A stretch of DNA of 8,999 nt from an uncultured Eubacteriales bacterium (GCA_900549705.1 URPI01000091.1:1-8999); one strand, 5' to 3'. Positions 1 to 6,075 are shown, numbered from the stretch's first letter. Numbers and translations are program-made. The notes: a model not told the origin generated them from the sequence alone.

Positions 1-276
1 TTTAAGCTGGGCGGCATGGTCAATACGAGGGATCAGCGTATCACTGATTGCTGCCGCAAAGGAGGCTGCGAAAGAGGGCAGATCCAGTTCTTCCCCTTTC
101 TGGCTTGCATTATGGATCAAATTGAGCGCCGCCGTTTTCAGCCCGGAAAACGACATATCCATTGGCGCATCGGTCACATGACTGCGGGGCAGGACGTACT
201 TGCGGTCGTCTCCGCCCTGGGCCAGACGATCCATCGGCGCACCGCCTGGATAACCAATGCCAAGCACGCGAGACGT
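1..276 (-). CDS. tsaD: Internal fragment of tRNA N6-adenosine threonylcarbamoyltransferase TsaD
   Basis: Read on the minus strand from about 276 down to 1, one open frame gives about 92 residues that match the middle of TsaD (Gcp/Kae1). Visible marks are VLGIGYPGG followed by MDRLAQGG, the conserved MSFSGLKTAALN block, and a helix with SFAASFAAAISDTLIPRID. TsaD transfers the threonylcarbamoyl group from threonylcarbamoyl-AMP to A37 of tRNAs that read ANN codons, working with TsaB and TsaE. The family is about 340 residues long. The part seen corresponds roughly to residues 175-265, so the N-terminal half, including the metal-binding HxxxH, is missing, and the C-terminus would lie left of the window. 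There is no start codon or RBS: the frame begins inside the upstream valS coding sequence, in a different frame, so this piece could not be translated from valS initiation. It is a fragment created by the junction near 272, either an assembly artefact or a real rearrangement. The family call is firm; whether it is biologically real is doubtful. Confidence 0.85.
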
Positions 277-1303
277 TGTGGGCGTAATCCTCCACCCGCA
301 CCAGGTAGCCGCCTTCTTCCAAATCCTTCACAATCTGCTTGCGCGCCTCGTAGCGGTCAAGGCCCTGGTACTTGCCGCCCAGTTCATTGACCTTGCCGTT
401 GTCGTCCAGCACCCGGATGACCTCCAGGTTGTGCCGCAGACCCACCTCGAAGTCGTTGGGGTCATGGGCGGGGGTCATCTTGACGCAGCCGGTGCCGAAT
501 TCCATTTCGGCGTAGTCATCGGCAACCACGGGAATTTCCTTGTTCATCAGGGGCAGGATAACCTTCTTGCCCACGATGGCCTTGTAGCGGTCGTCATTGG
601 GGTTGACGCAAACGCCGCTGTCGCCCAGCATGGTCTCGGGACGGGTGGTGGCCACAATGACCTCGCCAGTACCGTCGGCCAAGGGGTAGCGGATGTGCCA
701 CAGGTGGCCGGGCTTATCCACATACTCCACCTCGGCATCACTCAGGGCGGTGACGCAGCGGGGGCACCAATTGACGATGCGGCTGCCCTTGTAGATAAGA
801 CCCTTTTCATACAGGGAGACGAAGACCTCCCGGACGGCCTTGGAGCAGCCTTCGTCCATGGTGAAGCGGGCGCGCTCCCAGTCGCAGCTGGCACCCAGCT
901 TCTTCTGCTGCTCCACAATGCGGTTGCCGTACTGGCGCTTCCAGTCCCAAACCCGTTCCAGAAACTTTTCACGTCCCAGGTCATAGCGGGTCAGACCTTC
1001 CTTCACCCGCAATTCTTCCTCCACCTTAATCTGGGTGGCGATGCCGGCATGGTCAACGCCGGGAATCCACAGTGCATTGTAGCCCTGCATTCTCTTGAAG
1101 CGAATCAGGGTATCCTGCATGGTAGCGTCCATGGCGTGACCCATGTGCAGCTGACCGGTGACATTGGGAGGGGGCATGACGATGGTGAAGGGTTTCTTGT
1201 GCTCATCCCGCTCTGCATGGAAGTAGCCGCCCTGCTGCCACATCTCATAGATGCGGGCTTCCACATTCTGCGGTTCATAGACCTTAGGTAATTCTCTTGC
1301 CAT
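110..1303 (-). CDS. valS: Valyl-tRNA synthetase, N-terminal part only (truncated by junction with tsaD)
   Basis: Class I aminoacyl-tRNA synthetase that charges tRNA-Val in the cytoplasm and hydrolyses mischarged Thr-tRNA. Residues 1-344 (1303 down to 272) are typical ValS: a PPPNVTG lead-in to the HIGH-type signature HMGH at 53-56, the ValS block DWERARFTMD at 141-150, a zinc-like WCPRC at 179-183, and the CP1 editing domain with TTRPET at 219-224 and TGCVKMTPAHDPND at 271-284. After HNV at 342-344 the homology ends. The last 53 codons are tsaD DNA read in the wrong frame, down to a stop at 110. Normal ValS is about 880 residues, so the second half of the Rossmann domain with KMSKS, the anticodon-binding domain and the C-terminal coiled coil are all absent. 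The start is well supported by AAAGGAG at 1310-1316. Expression is controlled by the T-box leader just upstream. The encoded product could not be an active synthetase. Confidence 0.93.
   Translation of the reverse strand: MARELPKVYEPQNVEARIYEMWQQGGYFHAERDEHKKPFTIVMPPPNVTGQLHMGHAMDATMQDTLIRFKRMQGYNALWIPGVDHAGIATQIKVEEELRVKEGLTRYDLGREKFLERVWDWKRQYGNRIVEQQKKLGASCDWERARFTMDEGCSKAVREVFVSLYEKGLIYKGSRIVNWCPRCVTALSDAEVEYVDKPGHLWHIRYPLADGTGEVIVATTRPETMLGDSGVCVNPNDDRYKAIVGKKVILPLMNKEIPVVADDYAEMEFGTGCVKMTPAHDPNDFEVGLRHNLEVIRVLDDNGKVNELGGKYQGLDRYEARKQIVKDLEEGGYLVRVEDYAHNVSRAWHWLSRRCADGSSGPGRRRPQVRPAPQSCDRCANGYVVFRAENGGAQFDP
265..277 (-). other. Chimeric junction between valS and tsaD
   Basis: The last valS-like codons (HNV) occupy 280-272, and the first tsaD-like codons (TSRVLG) start at 276-274 in another frame. 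The two homologies therefore meet within a few bases around ACGTCTCGCGTG. A short shared word such as ACGTC could be the point of recombination or of an assembler jump. There is no insertion-sequence end, direct repeat or other mobile signature at the join. Confidence 0.8.
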
Positions 1304-1322
1304 TTTATACTCCTTTCAAAGA

Positions 1323-1552
1323 CAAAAACGCCCTGAGCCAAATTTGACTCAGGGCGAAAAAAATCCGCGGTACCACCTGAATTCCCGCAACTGCGGGCAC
1401 TCTGCCGCTGTAACGGGCTGACCCGTACTGCCCTACTTTCTTCGGGCAATCCGCTCCTGGGCGACCCGCCCGCAGATGCTGCCATGTGCTCTCACCAACC
1501 GCACACTCTCTTGCGCCAGCTGTCTGCTGCTCCTCCCAATCTTTGCGTTTAT
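1323..1552 (-). promoter_or_regulatory. T-box riboswitch, valine-responsive, controlling valS
   Basis: This leader reads uncharged tRNA-Val and decides whether transcription continues into valS. On the minus strand it has the T-box core AGGTGGTACCGCGG at 1378-1365. The exposed UGGU would pair with the ACCA end of tRNA, consistent with the A73 discriminator of tRNA-Val. Upstream are the family-typical GGTTGGTGAGAGC of Stem I (from about 1500), and AGTAGGGCAGTACGGGT with CCCGTTA (Stem III region, about 1435-1410). A GTC at 1465-1463, followed by a purine, is a plausible valine specifier codon, but I assigned it by eye without a full fold. Antiterminator (TCAGG with CCTGA) and terminator share the same strand segment, so they are mutually exclusive. 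The 5' end is placed about 7 nt downstream of the -10 box. Confidence 0.93.
1324..1356 (-). terminator. Rho-independent terminator of the valS T-box leader
   Basis: On the minus strand, CGCCCTGAG and CTCAGGGCG form a perfect 9-bp stem (arms 1348-1356 and 1329-1337) around an AT-rich loop, followed by a run of five T at 1328-1324. It lies 8 nt before the valS RBS. It is the OFF state of the T-box switch: its 5' arm holds CCTGA (1349-1353), which can instead pair with TCAGG (1380-1376) in the antiterminator. Confidence 0.92.
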
Positions 1553-1558
1553 TCAATC

Positions 1559-1587
1559 ATACTACCGTAACGAGGCGATTTTGTCAA
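1559..1587 (-). promoter_or_regulatory. Sigma-A promoter of the valS T-box transcript
   Basis: On the minus strand, TTGACA (1587-1582) is followed after exactly 17 bp by TAGTAT (1564-1559). Predicted start is near 1552, just before the T-box leader. It is divergent from the glycosyltransferase promoter about 90 bp away. Between the two lies only a pyrimidine-rich stretch with a weak 6-bp inverted repeat (CCGAGC 1632-1637 / GCTCGG 1650-1655). Confidence 0.85.
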
Positions 1588-1678
1588 CCCTCTTTTTCTG
1601 ACTTTTCCGCTCTACCGCCGCTTTCCTCCTCCCGAGCTTTGCCGCAATGGCTCGGCTGCCCAAATTTTCCCCCATCCC

Positions 1679-1707
1679 TTGACGCAAGGTGGAAAATGAA
1701 CTATAAT
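1679..1707 (+). promoter_or_regulatory. Sigma-A promoter of the glycosyltransferase gene
   Basis: TTGACG (1679-1684), a 17-bp spacer, and a perfect TATAAT (1702-1707). Transcription should begin near 1714, leaving a short leader of about 25 nt before the ATG at 1739. No operator or riboswitch is visible in so short a leader, so strong, fairly constant expression is the simplest reading. Confidence 0.85.
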
Positions 1708-1738
1708 ACAGAATATTTTCAAACAGGATGATGTTATC

Positions 1739-2698
1739 ATGAAGCTATCACTGATTGTCCCCTGCTATAACGAGGCTGAAAACATCGAACTATTCCAGTC
1801 CGAAACCATCAAAGCCTTTTGCGGCTGCGGCTATTCCTATGAAATAATATTTGTGGACGACGGCAGCAAGGATGCCACCCTTCATCAGCTGAAAAAAATA
1901 TACGCCGGAGGCAAATGCCCGATGAAGGTCGTTTCCTTCTCCCGGAATTTCGGCAAGGAGTCCGCCATCTATGCCGGCTTACAGCACGCCAGCGGCGAAT
2001 ATGTGAGTCTCATTGATGCCGACCTCCAGCAGCGCCCGGAAATTGTGCGGGAGATGGTGTCCTTTCTGGACAGCAACCCGGACTATGATATGGTTGCCGC
2101 CTATCAGGACCGCCGCAATGAAGGGAAGGTTCTCTCCTTCTTCAAAAAAAGCTTTTATAAAATTATCAACCAGCTTTCTGATGTGGCGCTCCAGCCGGAT
2201 GCCAGCGATTTTCGTACCTTCCGCCGCTGCGTGCGGGACAGTATTCTGGAGCTGGGCGAATATCACCGCTTCTCCAAGGGCATCTTTGCCTGGGTCGGCT
2301 ACAACACCAAATTCATTCCCTATACCGCCTGTAAGCGTGCCCACGGCACTACCAAATGGAGCTTTGGGAAACTGCTGAACTATGCCATCGAAGGCATCAT
2401 CGGCTATTCCACCGCTCCCCTGCGGCTTGCCTCCTGGCTGGGCGGACTGACCGGGATTGCGGCAGTGCTGTATCTGCTGGTGGTGCTGATTCAAAAGCTA
2501 TTCTGGGGCATTGATGTGCCGGGCTACGCCACCATTGTGCTGCTGATTCTGTTCTTTGCCAGCGTCCAGCTATTTTGCATCGGCATCATCGGCGAATATG
2601 TGGGGCGTTCCTTTGAGCAGAGCAAAAACCGTCCCATCTATATTGCAAAGGAAGTTTTAGGAGAAGGCAACACCCCCTGTGAACAGGAAAAGCAATAA
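1739..2698 (+). CDS. Family 2 glycosyltransferase, polyprenyl-phosphate (DPM1/GtrB-like) type, membrane anchored
   Basis: The 319-residue product has a cytoplasmic GT-A domain and a C-terminal membrane anchor. The GT2 start is SLIVPCYNEAENI (4-16), the nucleotide-binding VDDGSKD is at 39-45, and the metal-binding DAD at 93-95 lies in the family-typical DADLQQRPE. Positions 202-221 (HGTTKWSFGKLLNYAIEGI) match the conserved region before the membrane segments. Two hydrophobic helices follow at about 231-253 and 262-285, ending in GIIGEYVGR and a RPIY motif, as in GtrB, CsbB and YkoT. Relatives move a sugar from a nucleotide donor to undecaprenyl phosphate for later modification of teichoic acids, polysaccharides or lipids; the sugar cannot be told from sequence. 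It is monocistronic, with its own promoter, and no flippase or GtrA partner is in the window. The start ATG follows a modest AGGATG at 1725-1730; no better start exists downstream before the conserved SLIVPCYNE. Confidence 0.93.
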   Translation: MKLSLIVPCYNEAENIELFQSETIKAFCGCGYSYEIIFVDDGSKDATLHQLKKIYAGGKCPMKVVSFSRNFGKESAIYAGLQHASGEYVSLIDADLQQRPEIVREMVSFLDSNPDYDMVAAYQDRRNEGKVLSFFKKSFYKIINQLSDVALQPDASDFRTFRRCVRDSILELGEYHRFSKGIFAWVGYNTKFIPYTACKRAHGTTKWSFGKLLNYAIEGIIGYSTAPLRLASWLGGLTGIAAVLYLLVVLIQKLFWGIDVPGYATIVLLILFFASVQLFCIGIIGEYVGRSFEQSKNRPIYIAKEVLGEGNTPCEQEKQ

Positions 2699-2706
2699 AT
2701 ACACGC

Positions 2707-2745
2707 CCACTGTAGGGGTCGACGAATAGTCGACCCCTACAGTGG
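2707..2745. repeat. Perfect long palindrome (17-bp arms, 5-nt loop)
   Basis: The arms 2707-2723 and 2729-2745 are exact reverse complements around the loop GAATA. Each arm carries TGTAGGGG and GTCGAC. It begins 8 bp after the glycosyltransferase stop. It lacks a T-run, so it is not a canonical terminator, although its transcript would fold into a very stable hairpin that could protect the 3' end. Its outer word CCCCTACAG recurs in the unit at 2788-2814, which suggests a dispersed palindromic repeat family. Confidence 0.85.
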
Positions 2746-2787
2746 TGTTTACCATTCATCCGAGTGCTATCGAAAATCTGGGGTTGC

Positions 2788-2814
2788 GGGCGGATTCTAT
2801 CCGCCCCTACAGGA
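2788..2814. repeat. Second palindromic unit sharing the CCCCTACAG end
   Basis: GGGCGGAT (2788-2795), loop TCT, ATCCGCCC (2799-2806) form an 8-bp perfect hairpin, followed by CCTACAG. The 3' side ends in the same CCCCTACAG word as the palindrome at 2707-2745, but the 5' side has lost the matching flank. It may be a worn copy or relative of the first unit. The 42 bp between the two units show nothing recognisable. Confidence 0.6.
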
Positions 2815-2831
2815 GCGTTACTAAAAACCAA

Positions 2832-2869
2832 ACCGCGGACAGCGTTTTTTGCCGTCCGCGGTATTTTTT
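2832..2869. terminator. Intrinsic terminator between the convergent glycosyltransferase and recR genes
   Basis: ACCGCGGAC (2832-2840) and GTCCGCGGT (2854-2862) form a 9-bp perfect stem. On the plus strand a run of six T follows (2864-2869), giving a good terminator for the glycosyltransferase transcript. On the minus strand it starts 6 nt after the recR stop and is followed by TTGGTTTTTAG, a weaker tail, so it probably also ends the recR operon. Confidence 0.85.
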
Positions 2870-3467
2870 AGATTTCCTGTCTGCCCTCCAAAGCACGGGA
2901 GAGGGTCACTTCGTCCGCATATTCCAGCTGACTGCCCACGGGCACGCCATAAGCCAGGCGGGTGACCTTTACCTCCATGGGGCGCAGGAGCCGAGTGATA
3001 TACATGGCTGTGGCCTCACCCTCGGTATCGGGGTTGGTTGCCATGATGACCTCTTTTACATTGCCCTTGCCCACCCGCTGCAACAGCTCCCGGACACGAA
3101 TGTCGTCCTGAGTCACATGGTTCAGCGGAGAAATGACACCGTGAAGCACATGGTACACCCCCCGGTATTCCCGGGAACGCTCCATGGCAATCACATCCTT
3201 GGGTTCTGCCACCACGCAAATGGTGTCCTGATCCCGGGTGGGGTCATCACAGATGGGGCACAGCTCCCGGTCGGTGATGTTCTGGCAGCAGGGGCAGGTA
3301 TGCACTGCCCGCTTTGCCTCCATAATGGCATCCGCAAAGGACTGGGCTTCATCCATGGGAAGCTCCAGCACATGAAACGCCAATCGCTGGGCGGTTTTTC
3401 CGCCGATGCCGGGAAGGCGGGCAAAGTGGTCAGCCAAATCCTGTAATGCCGCGGGAAAGAACTGCAT
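2868..3467 (-). CDS. recR: Recombination mediator protein RecR
   Basis: RecR acts with RecO (and RecF) to load RecA on SSB-coated single-stranded DNA during gap repair. The 199 residues match the usual family length of about 200. Domains in order: helix-hairpin-helix with LPGIGGKTAQRLA (18-30), a four-cysteine zinc finger (C58, C61, C70, C73), then a Toprim domain with VVAEPKDVIAME (85-96) and the acidic motif ATNPDTEGEATA (143-154), and the C-terminal segment with RLAYGVPVG (170-178). The ATG is preceded by AGGAGG at 3477-3472, which touches the stop codon of the upstream ybaB gene. The two genes are 9 nt apart, so they are surely cotranscribed. Order dnaX-ybaB-recR is the common bacterial arrangement. 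It is the last gene of the operon and is followed by the hairpin at 2832-2862. Confidence 0.98.
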   Translation of the reverse strand: MQFFPAALQDLADHFARLPGIGGKTAQRLAFHVLELPMDEAQSFADAIMEAKRAVHTCPCCQNITDRELCPICDDPTRDQDTICVVAEPKDVIAMERSREYRGVYHVLHGVISPLNHVTQDDIRVRELLQRVGKGNVKEVIMATNPDTEGEATAMYITRLLRPMEVKVTRLAYGVPVGSQLEYADEVTLSRALEGRQEI

Positions 3468-3476
3468 GGTTCCTCC

Positions 3477-3821
3477 TTAGAACAGGCCGCTCAGGTTCAG
3501 GCCGCCGGTGAGGCGGGACATATTGTTGCTTGCATCACTGTCGGCATTGCGCATGGCCTCGTTGACGGCAGCAATGATGGTATCCTGGAGCATTTCCACA
3601 TCATCGGGATCTACAGCCTCGGGCTTGATGGTCAGGTTCAGAACCTCATGCTTGCCATTGACCGTGGCGCTGACCATGCCGCCGCCGGCGGTGGCGGAGA
3701 AGGTCTTGTTCTCCTGCTCCTCCTGCATTCTCAGCATTTCCTGCTGCATCTTCTGTGCCTGCTTCAGCATAGCGCTCTGATTCATGCCGCCGGGCATTCC
3801 GCGAAATCCATTTCTAGCCAT
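3477..3821 (-). CDS. Nucleoid-associated protein, YbaB/EbfC family
   Basis: A 114-residue DNA-binding protein of the YbaB/EbfC (YaaK) family, which forms dimers that bind and compact DNA. Visible features are a Met/Gly-rich N-terminus, an amphipathic helix LKQAQKMQQEMLRMQEEQEN at about 19-38, a beta segment with GGGMVSATVNGKHEV (47-61), the LTIKPEAVDPDDVEMLQD block (63-80), and a glycine-rich end GGLNLSGLF. Length fits the family (100-115). The ATG at 3821 has AGGAG at 3834-3830. It lies 24 nt after dnaX and 9 nt before recR, in the conserved dnaX-ybaB-recR cluster. The exact role next to recR is not settled in the literature; a link to DNA repair or replication is only inferred from position. 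Confidence 0.96.
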   Translation of the reverse strand: MARNGFRGMPGGMNQSAMLKQAQKMQQEMLRMQEEQENKTFSATAGGGMVSATVNGKHEVLNLTIKPEAVDPDDVEMLQDTIIAAVNEAMRNADSDASNNMSRLTGGLNLSGLF

Positions 3822-3845
3822 TGTTCATTCTCCTATTTTGGTTGT

Positions 3846-5456
3846 TTATTCGTTCATTGTAATAATATCGCTGTGCTGCCTGCCGAATTGCAGCAGGTTA
3901 TCCAGCCGCTTGTTTCCGTCCGGCTTTGCGGACATATCCACCGTAATGACCTTCACCGGATGCCCCAGCTGCACCGCCGCTTTCCGGGCAACGATTTCCA
4001 GCACCTCCGGCTTTCCAATCATATCGGCAGTAAAGGCATTGGTACACCGCAGCTCCAGCACCCCACCCCGCATAGCCCCCTTCACCGGAGAATTGTCCGA
4101 TGCACTGAGGAACCCGGAAATGGGAGGCTTCAGCTCCTGCTTGACCCCTGCCACTACCTCCGCCCAGAAGCCCAACGGCACCTGGTCGTCGGGAATAACC
4201 TCCTCCGTCTGAGGCTCCGGCATCGCCGATGCAGGGGAAACCGGCTGCACCGCCGGGGTGGACACCGCCGCTGCTGCGGGCTGCTGCATCACGGTAAAGC
4301 TGCCGCTTTTTATCTGGTCTTCCAGTTTCGTCAGCCGGGCATTCAACGCCTTTGCATCCAGGCTCAATTCCGGCTGCGCCATTTCCAAAATACACAGCTC
4401 TGCATCCATCCGACGGCTGGCACTTCTGGAAAAGTCCGCCACGGTCTGCTGCACCAGCCCCATCATGCGCACCAGCTCACCACTGGAAAGCTGACCGGAG
4501 AGGCTCTGCACTTCCTGATCGGAGGCAACGCCGGAAAGCATGGTGATGCCTGCGCCGGGGGCGGTTTTCAGCACCAGCAAATCCCGAATCAGGCAGGCAA
4601 GCTCATCGAGCATGGCGCCCAAATCCTTGCCATCAGTATAAAGCTGATTAAATAGCTGCAACGCTTCTTTGGTATTATGCGCCGCAATACTGGAAAGCAG
4701 CTGGCCGCACTTACGTTCTCCCGCAATGCCCAGGCAGGTATACACCGCCTCGGCGGTAAGCTCCCCCACCGTAGCGGAGGCACATTGGTCAAGCAGACTC
4801 AATCCGTCACGCATACCGCCGTCCGCCAGCCGGGCAATCACCCGTGCTGCGGCCTCATCCAAATCGATGTTTTCCTGGTAGGCCACATATTGCAGCCGAG
4901 CAGCAATGTCCTCCTGACTGATGCGGCGGAAGGAAAACCGCTGGCACCGGGACAGGATGGTGGCAGGCACCTTATGAAGCTCGGTGGTCGCCAGAATAAA
5001 CAGCAGATGCTCCGGCGGCTCCTCAATGATTTTCAGCAGCGCATTGAAAGCGGACAAAGACAGCATATGCACCTCGTCGATGATATACACCCGCTTTTTT
5101 ACCTGGGACGGCGTGTAAACCGCATCGTCCCGCAGGTCACGGATGTTATCCACGCCGTTATTGGAGGCGGCATCGATTTCCAGCACATCCATGCAGGTTC
5201 CGTCATCAATGGCGCGGCACGCCGCACATCGATTACAGGGATTGCCCCCATCGGGATGCTCACAGTTGACCGCCTTGGCAAGAATCTTCGCGCAGGAGGT
5301 CTTGCCGGTGCCCCGGGAGCCGGTAAACAAATAGGCATGGCTCATTTTACCGGTGACCAGCTGTGTTTTCAGTGTTTGGGTTACCGCCATCTGGCCGGAC
5401 ACATCATCGAATGTCTGCGGGCGGTATTTGCGGTATAAGGCCTGGTAAGAAGCCAC
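3846..5456 (-). CDS. dnaX: DNA polymerase III subunit gamma/tau
   Basis: Clamp-loader ATPase of the replisome, which opens the beta clamp and, in the tau form, links polymerases and helicase. The 536-residue product has the AAA+ core: YRKYRP near the start (8-13), Walker A GSRGTGKT (46-53), four zinc cysteines at 65, 74, 77 and 80, Walker B YIIDEVH (124-130), and the sensor/arginine-finger SRC motif (169-171). Domains II-III follow, then a Pro/Ala-rich linker at about 391-427 and a C-terminal tail ending in LDNLLQFGRQHSDI, as in Firmicute DnaX. Length is close to Bacillus tau (about 560). The start is GTG at 5456, with GGGGG at 5468-5464; no ATG lies nearby and YQALYRKYRP follows at once. It begins about 40 nt after the SRP RNA end, with no terminator between. 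I see no credible frameshift site for a short gamma form at the domain III/linker boundary. Confidence 0.98.
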   Translation of the reverse strand: MASYQALYRKYRPQTFDDVSGQMAVTQTLKTQLVTGKMSHAYLFTGSRGTGKTSCAKILAKAVNCEHPDGGNPCNRCAACRAIDDGTCMDVLEIDAASNNGVDNIRDLRDDAVYTPSQVKKRVYIIDEVHMLSLSAFNALLKIIEEPPEHLLFILATTELHKVPATILSRCQRFSFRRISQEDIAARLQYVAYQENIDLDEAAARVIARLADGGMRDGLSLLDQCASATVGELTAEAVYTCLGIAGERKCGQLLSSIAAHNTKEALQLFNQLYTDGKDLGAMLDELACLIRDLLVLKTAPGAGITMLSGVASDQEVQSLSGQLSSGELVRMMGLVQQTVADFSRSASRRMDAELCILEMAQPELSLDAKALNARLTKLEDQIKSGSFTVMQQPAAAAVSTPAVQPVSPASAMPEPQTEEVIPDDQVPLGFWAEVVAGVKQELKPPISGFLSASDNSPVKGAMRGGVLELRCTNAFTADMIGKPEVLEIVARKAAVQLGHPVKVITVDMSAKPDGNKRLDNLLQFGRQHSDIITMNE

Positions 5457-5484
5457 GACTTATCCCCCTTTATTTGTAAAACAT

Positions 5485-5783
5485 ACCGGCTCATAACAAG
5501 ATCGCACACCCACATTTGAACAGGCAACATACCCAGAGCCGTGCAGAAAGCTCAAAATCGGCAATCCCGCGGCACACGAGAAGATCCGCTTAATGCTGCT
5601 TGGTTCCCCACCTGACATGGTTCACGGGTTCCCATTGCGCAAGACCGATCTCTCAACACCTCTTACACGGTACGGATGGCACATTTCACCTGGCCGGGTG
5701 TGGGGGTTCATCCCTGCTGTAGCGGATTGCAGGTACAGGGCACCGCTATCTCCCCGACTAGTGCGACCTTGTTATAAGCCGGT
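5485..5783 (-). repeat. Inverted repeat closing the SRP RNA (extended terminal stem of a precursor)
   Basis: Segment 5485-5507 on the plus strand and 5761-5783 on the minus strand agree at 21 of 23 positions. In the minus-strand transcript the two mismatches become G-U wobble pairs, so a continuous 23-bp helix can form. About 10 bp belong to the mature SRP RNA terminal stem. The outer 13 bp (ACCGGCTTATAAC / GTTATGAGCCGGT) lie beyond the expected mature ends and overlap the putative -10 box. Bacillus scRNA is cut from a longer precursor by RNase III; this stem would suit such processing. Confidence 0.8.
5498..5768 (-). ncRNA. ffs: Large (Bacillus-type) signal recognition particle RNA
   Basis: RNA scaffold of the signal recognition particle, which binds Ffh and targets membrane proteins. 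On the minus strand it holds the Alu-domain signature GGTGCCCTGTACCTGCAATC (5744-5725) followed by CCGCTACAGCAGGG, and the Ffh-binding apical hairpin GTCAGGTGGGGAACCAAGC (5617-5599 region) followed by AGCATTAAG. The apical GGAA tetraloop is kept; the adjoining pairs are GG/CC where many species have CC/GG, which is a compensated change. Then come GTGTGCCGCGGGATTGCC, very like the 3' half of B. subtilis scRNA. The ends pair: AAGGTCGCAC at the 5' end with GTGCGATCTT at the 3' end. That gives about 271 nt, the size of the B. subtilis RNA. Ends are set by this pairing and may be off by a few bases. A TATAAC at 5776-5771 could be a -10 box, but its -35 is poor. Confidence 0.95.
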
Positions 5784-5809
5784 AGCTTAAACAAGGAAAA
5801 TATTCTGTT

Positions 5810-6031
5810 TTAGTTCAGCTTGGACTCCACAAAATCGGCCAGCTCCTGGAAGGTGGTGATTTTCTGGTCTTCCATATCCAGCTCCACGCCCAGCTCGCTC
5901 TCCAAATCCATAATCATCTCAACAATGTCGAGAGAGTCAATGCCCAGGCTTTCAAAGGTGCTGTCGGGTCTGATTTCGGAAGCATCAATCTCAAGCTGCT
6001 TGGCAGCGTACTTCACGAGTTTTTCGTACAT
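5810..6031 (-). CDS. acpP: Acyl carrier protein
   Basis: Small acidic carrier that holds growing acyl chains on a 4'-phosphopantetheine arm for fatty-acid and lipid synthesis. The 73-residue product has the four-helix ACP pattern and the attachment motif GIDSLDIVEMI, with the modified serine at position 33. Family length is 75-80. The frame can be read from an ATG at 6052, but the start at 6031 (MYEKLVKY) is chosen because GGAGG lies at 6046-6042, 10 nt before it; the upstream ATG has no RBS, and the RBS itself would fall inside that longer frame. A strong promoter sits at 6104-6076. No other fatty-acid gene is adjacent, which is unusual for the main acpP, though lone acpP genes occur in Firmicutes. 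The SRP RNA follows about 40 nt downstream without a visible terminator, so read-through is possible. Confidence 0.95.
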   Translation of the reverse strand: MYEKLVKYAAKQLEIDASEIRPDSTFESLGIDSLDIVEMIMDLESELGVELDMEDQKITTFQELADFVESKLN

Positions 6032-6075
6032 TCTATCTGTCCCTCCAAACATTCTGTGTAGAACATTTCGGTCAT

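Noticed and set aside
110..271. The 53-residue C-terminal tail of the valS frame as a novel domain
   Set aside because: The same DNA read in another frame is clearly TsaD, so the tail is an out-of-frame artefact of the junction.
257..1291. Long open frame on the plus strand opposite valS (and similar ones opposite dnaX at 3648-5438 and opposite the flavoprotein and rpiR genes at 6422-8204)
   Set aside because: They are antisense shadows of GC-rich, clearly homologous minus-strand genes; none has a recognisable domain or a good RBS, and they show His/Gln/Gly-rich composition typical of reversed codons.
1632..1655. CCGAGC/GCTCGG inverted repeat upstream of the glycosyltransferase promoter
   Set aside because: Only 6 bp with a 12-nt loop and no T-run; too weak to call an operator or terminator.
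5094..5100. A AAA AAG heptamer in dnaX, in the correct phase, like the E. coli dnaX slippery site
   Set aside because: It falls at codons 119-121, just before Walker B (VKKRVYIIDE). A -1 shift would end about 22 codons later, giving a useless product, so it is most likely just the normal Lys-Lys codons. No stem-loop or upstream Shine-Dalgarno stimulator was evident.
6032..6052. Longer acpP start adding MFGGTDR
   Set aside because: No RBS precedes the ATG at 6052, whereas GGAGG lies inside the extension at a suitable distance from the ATG at 6031.
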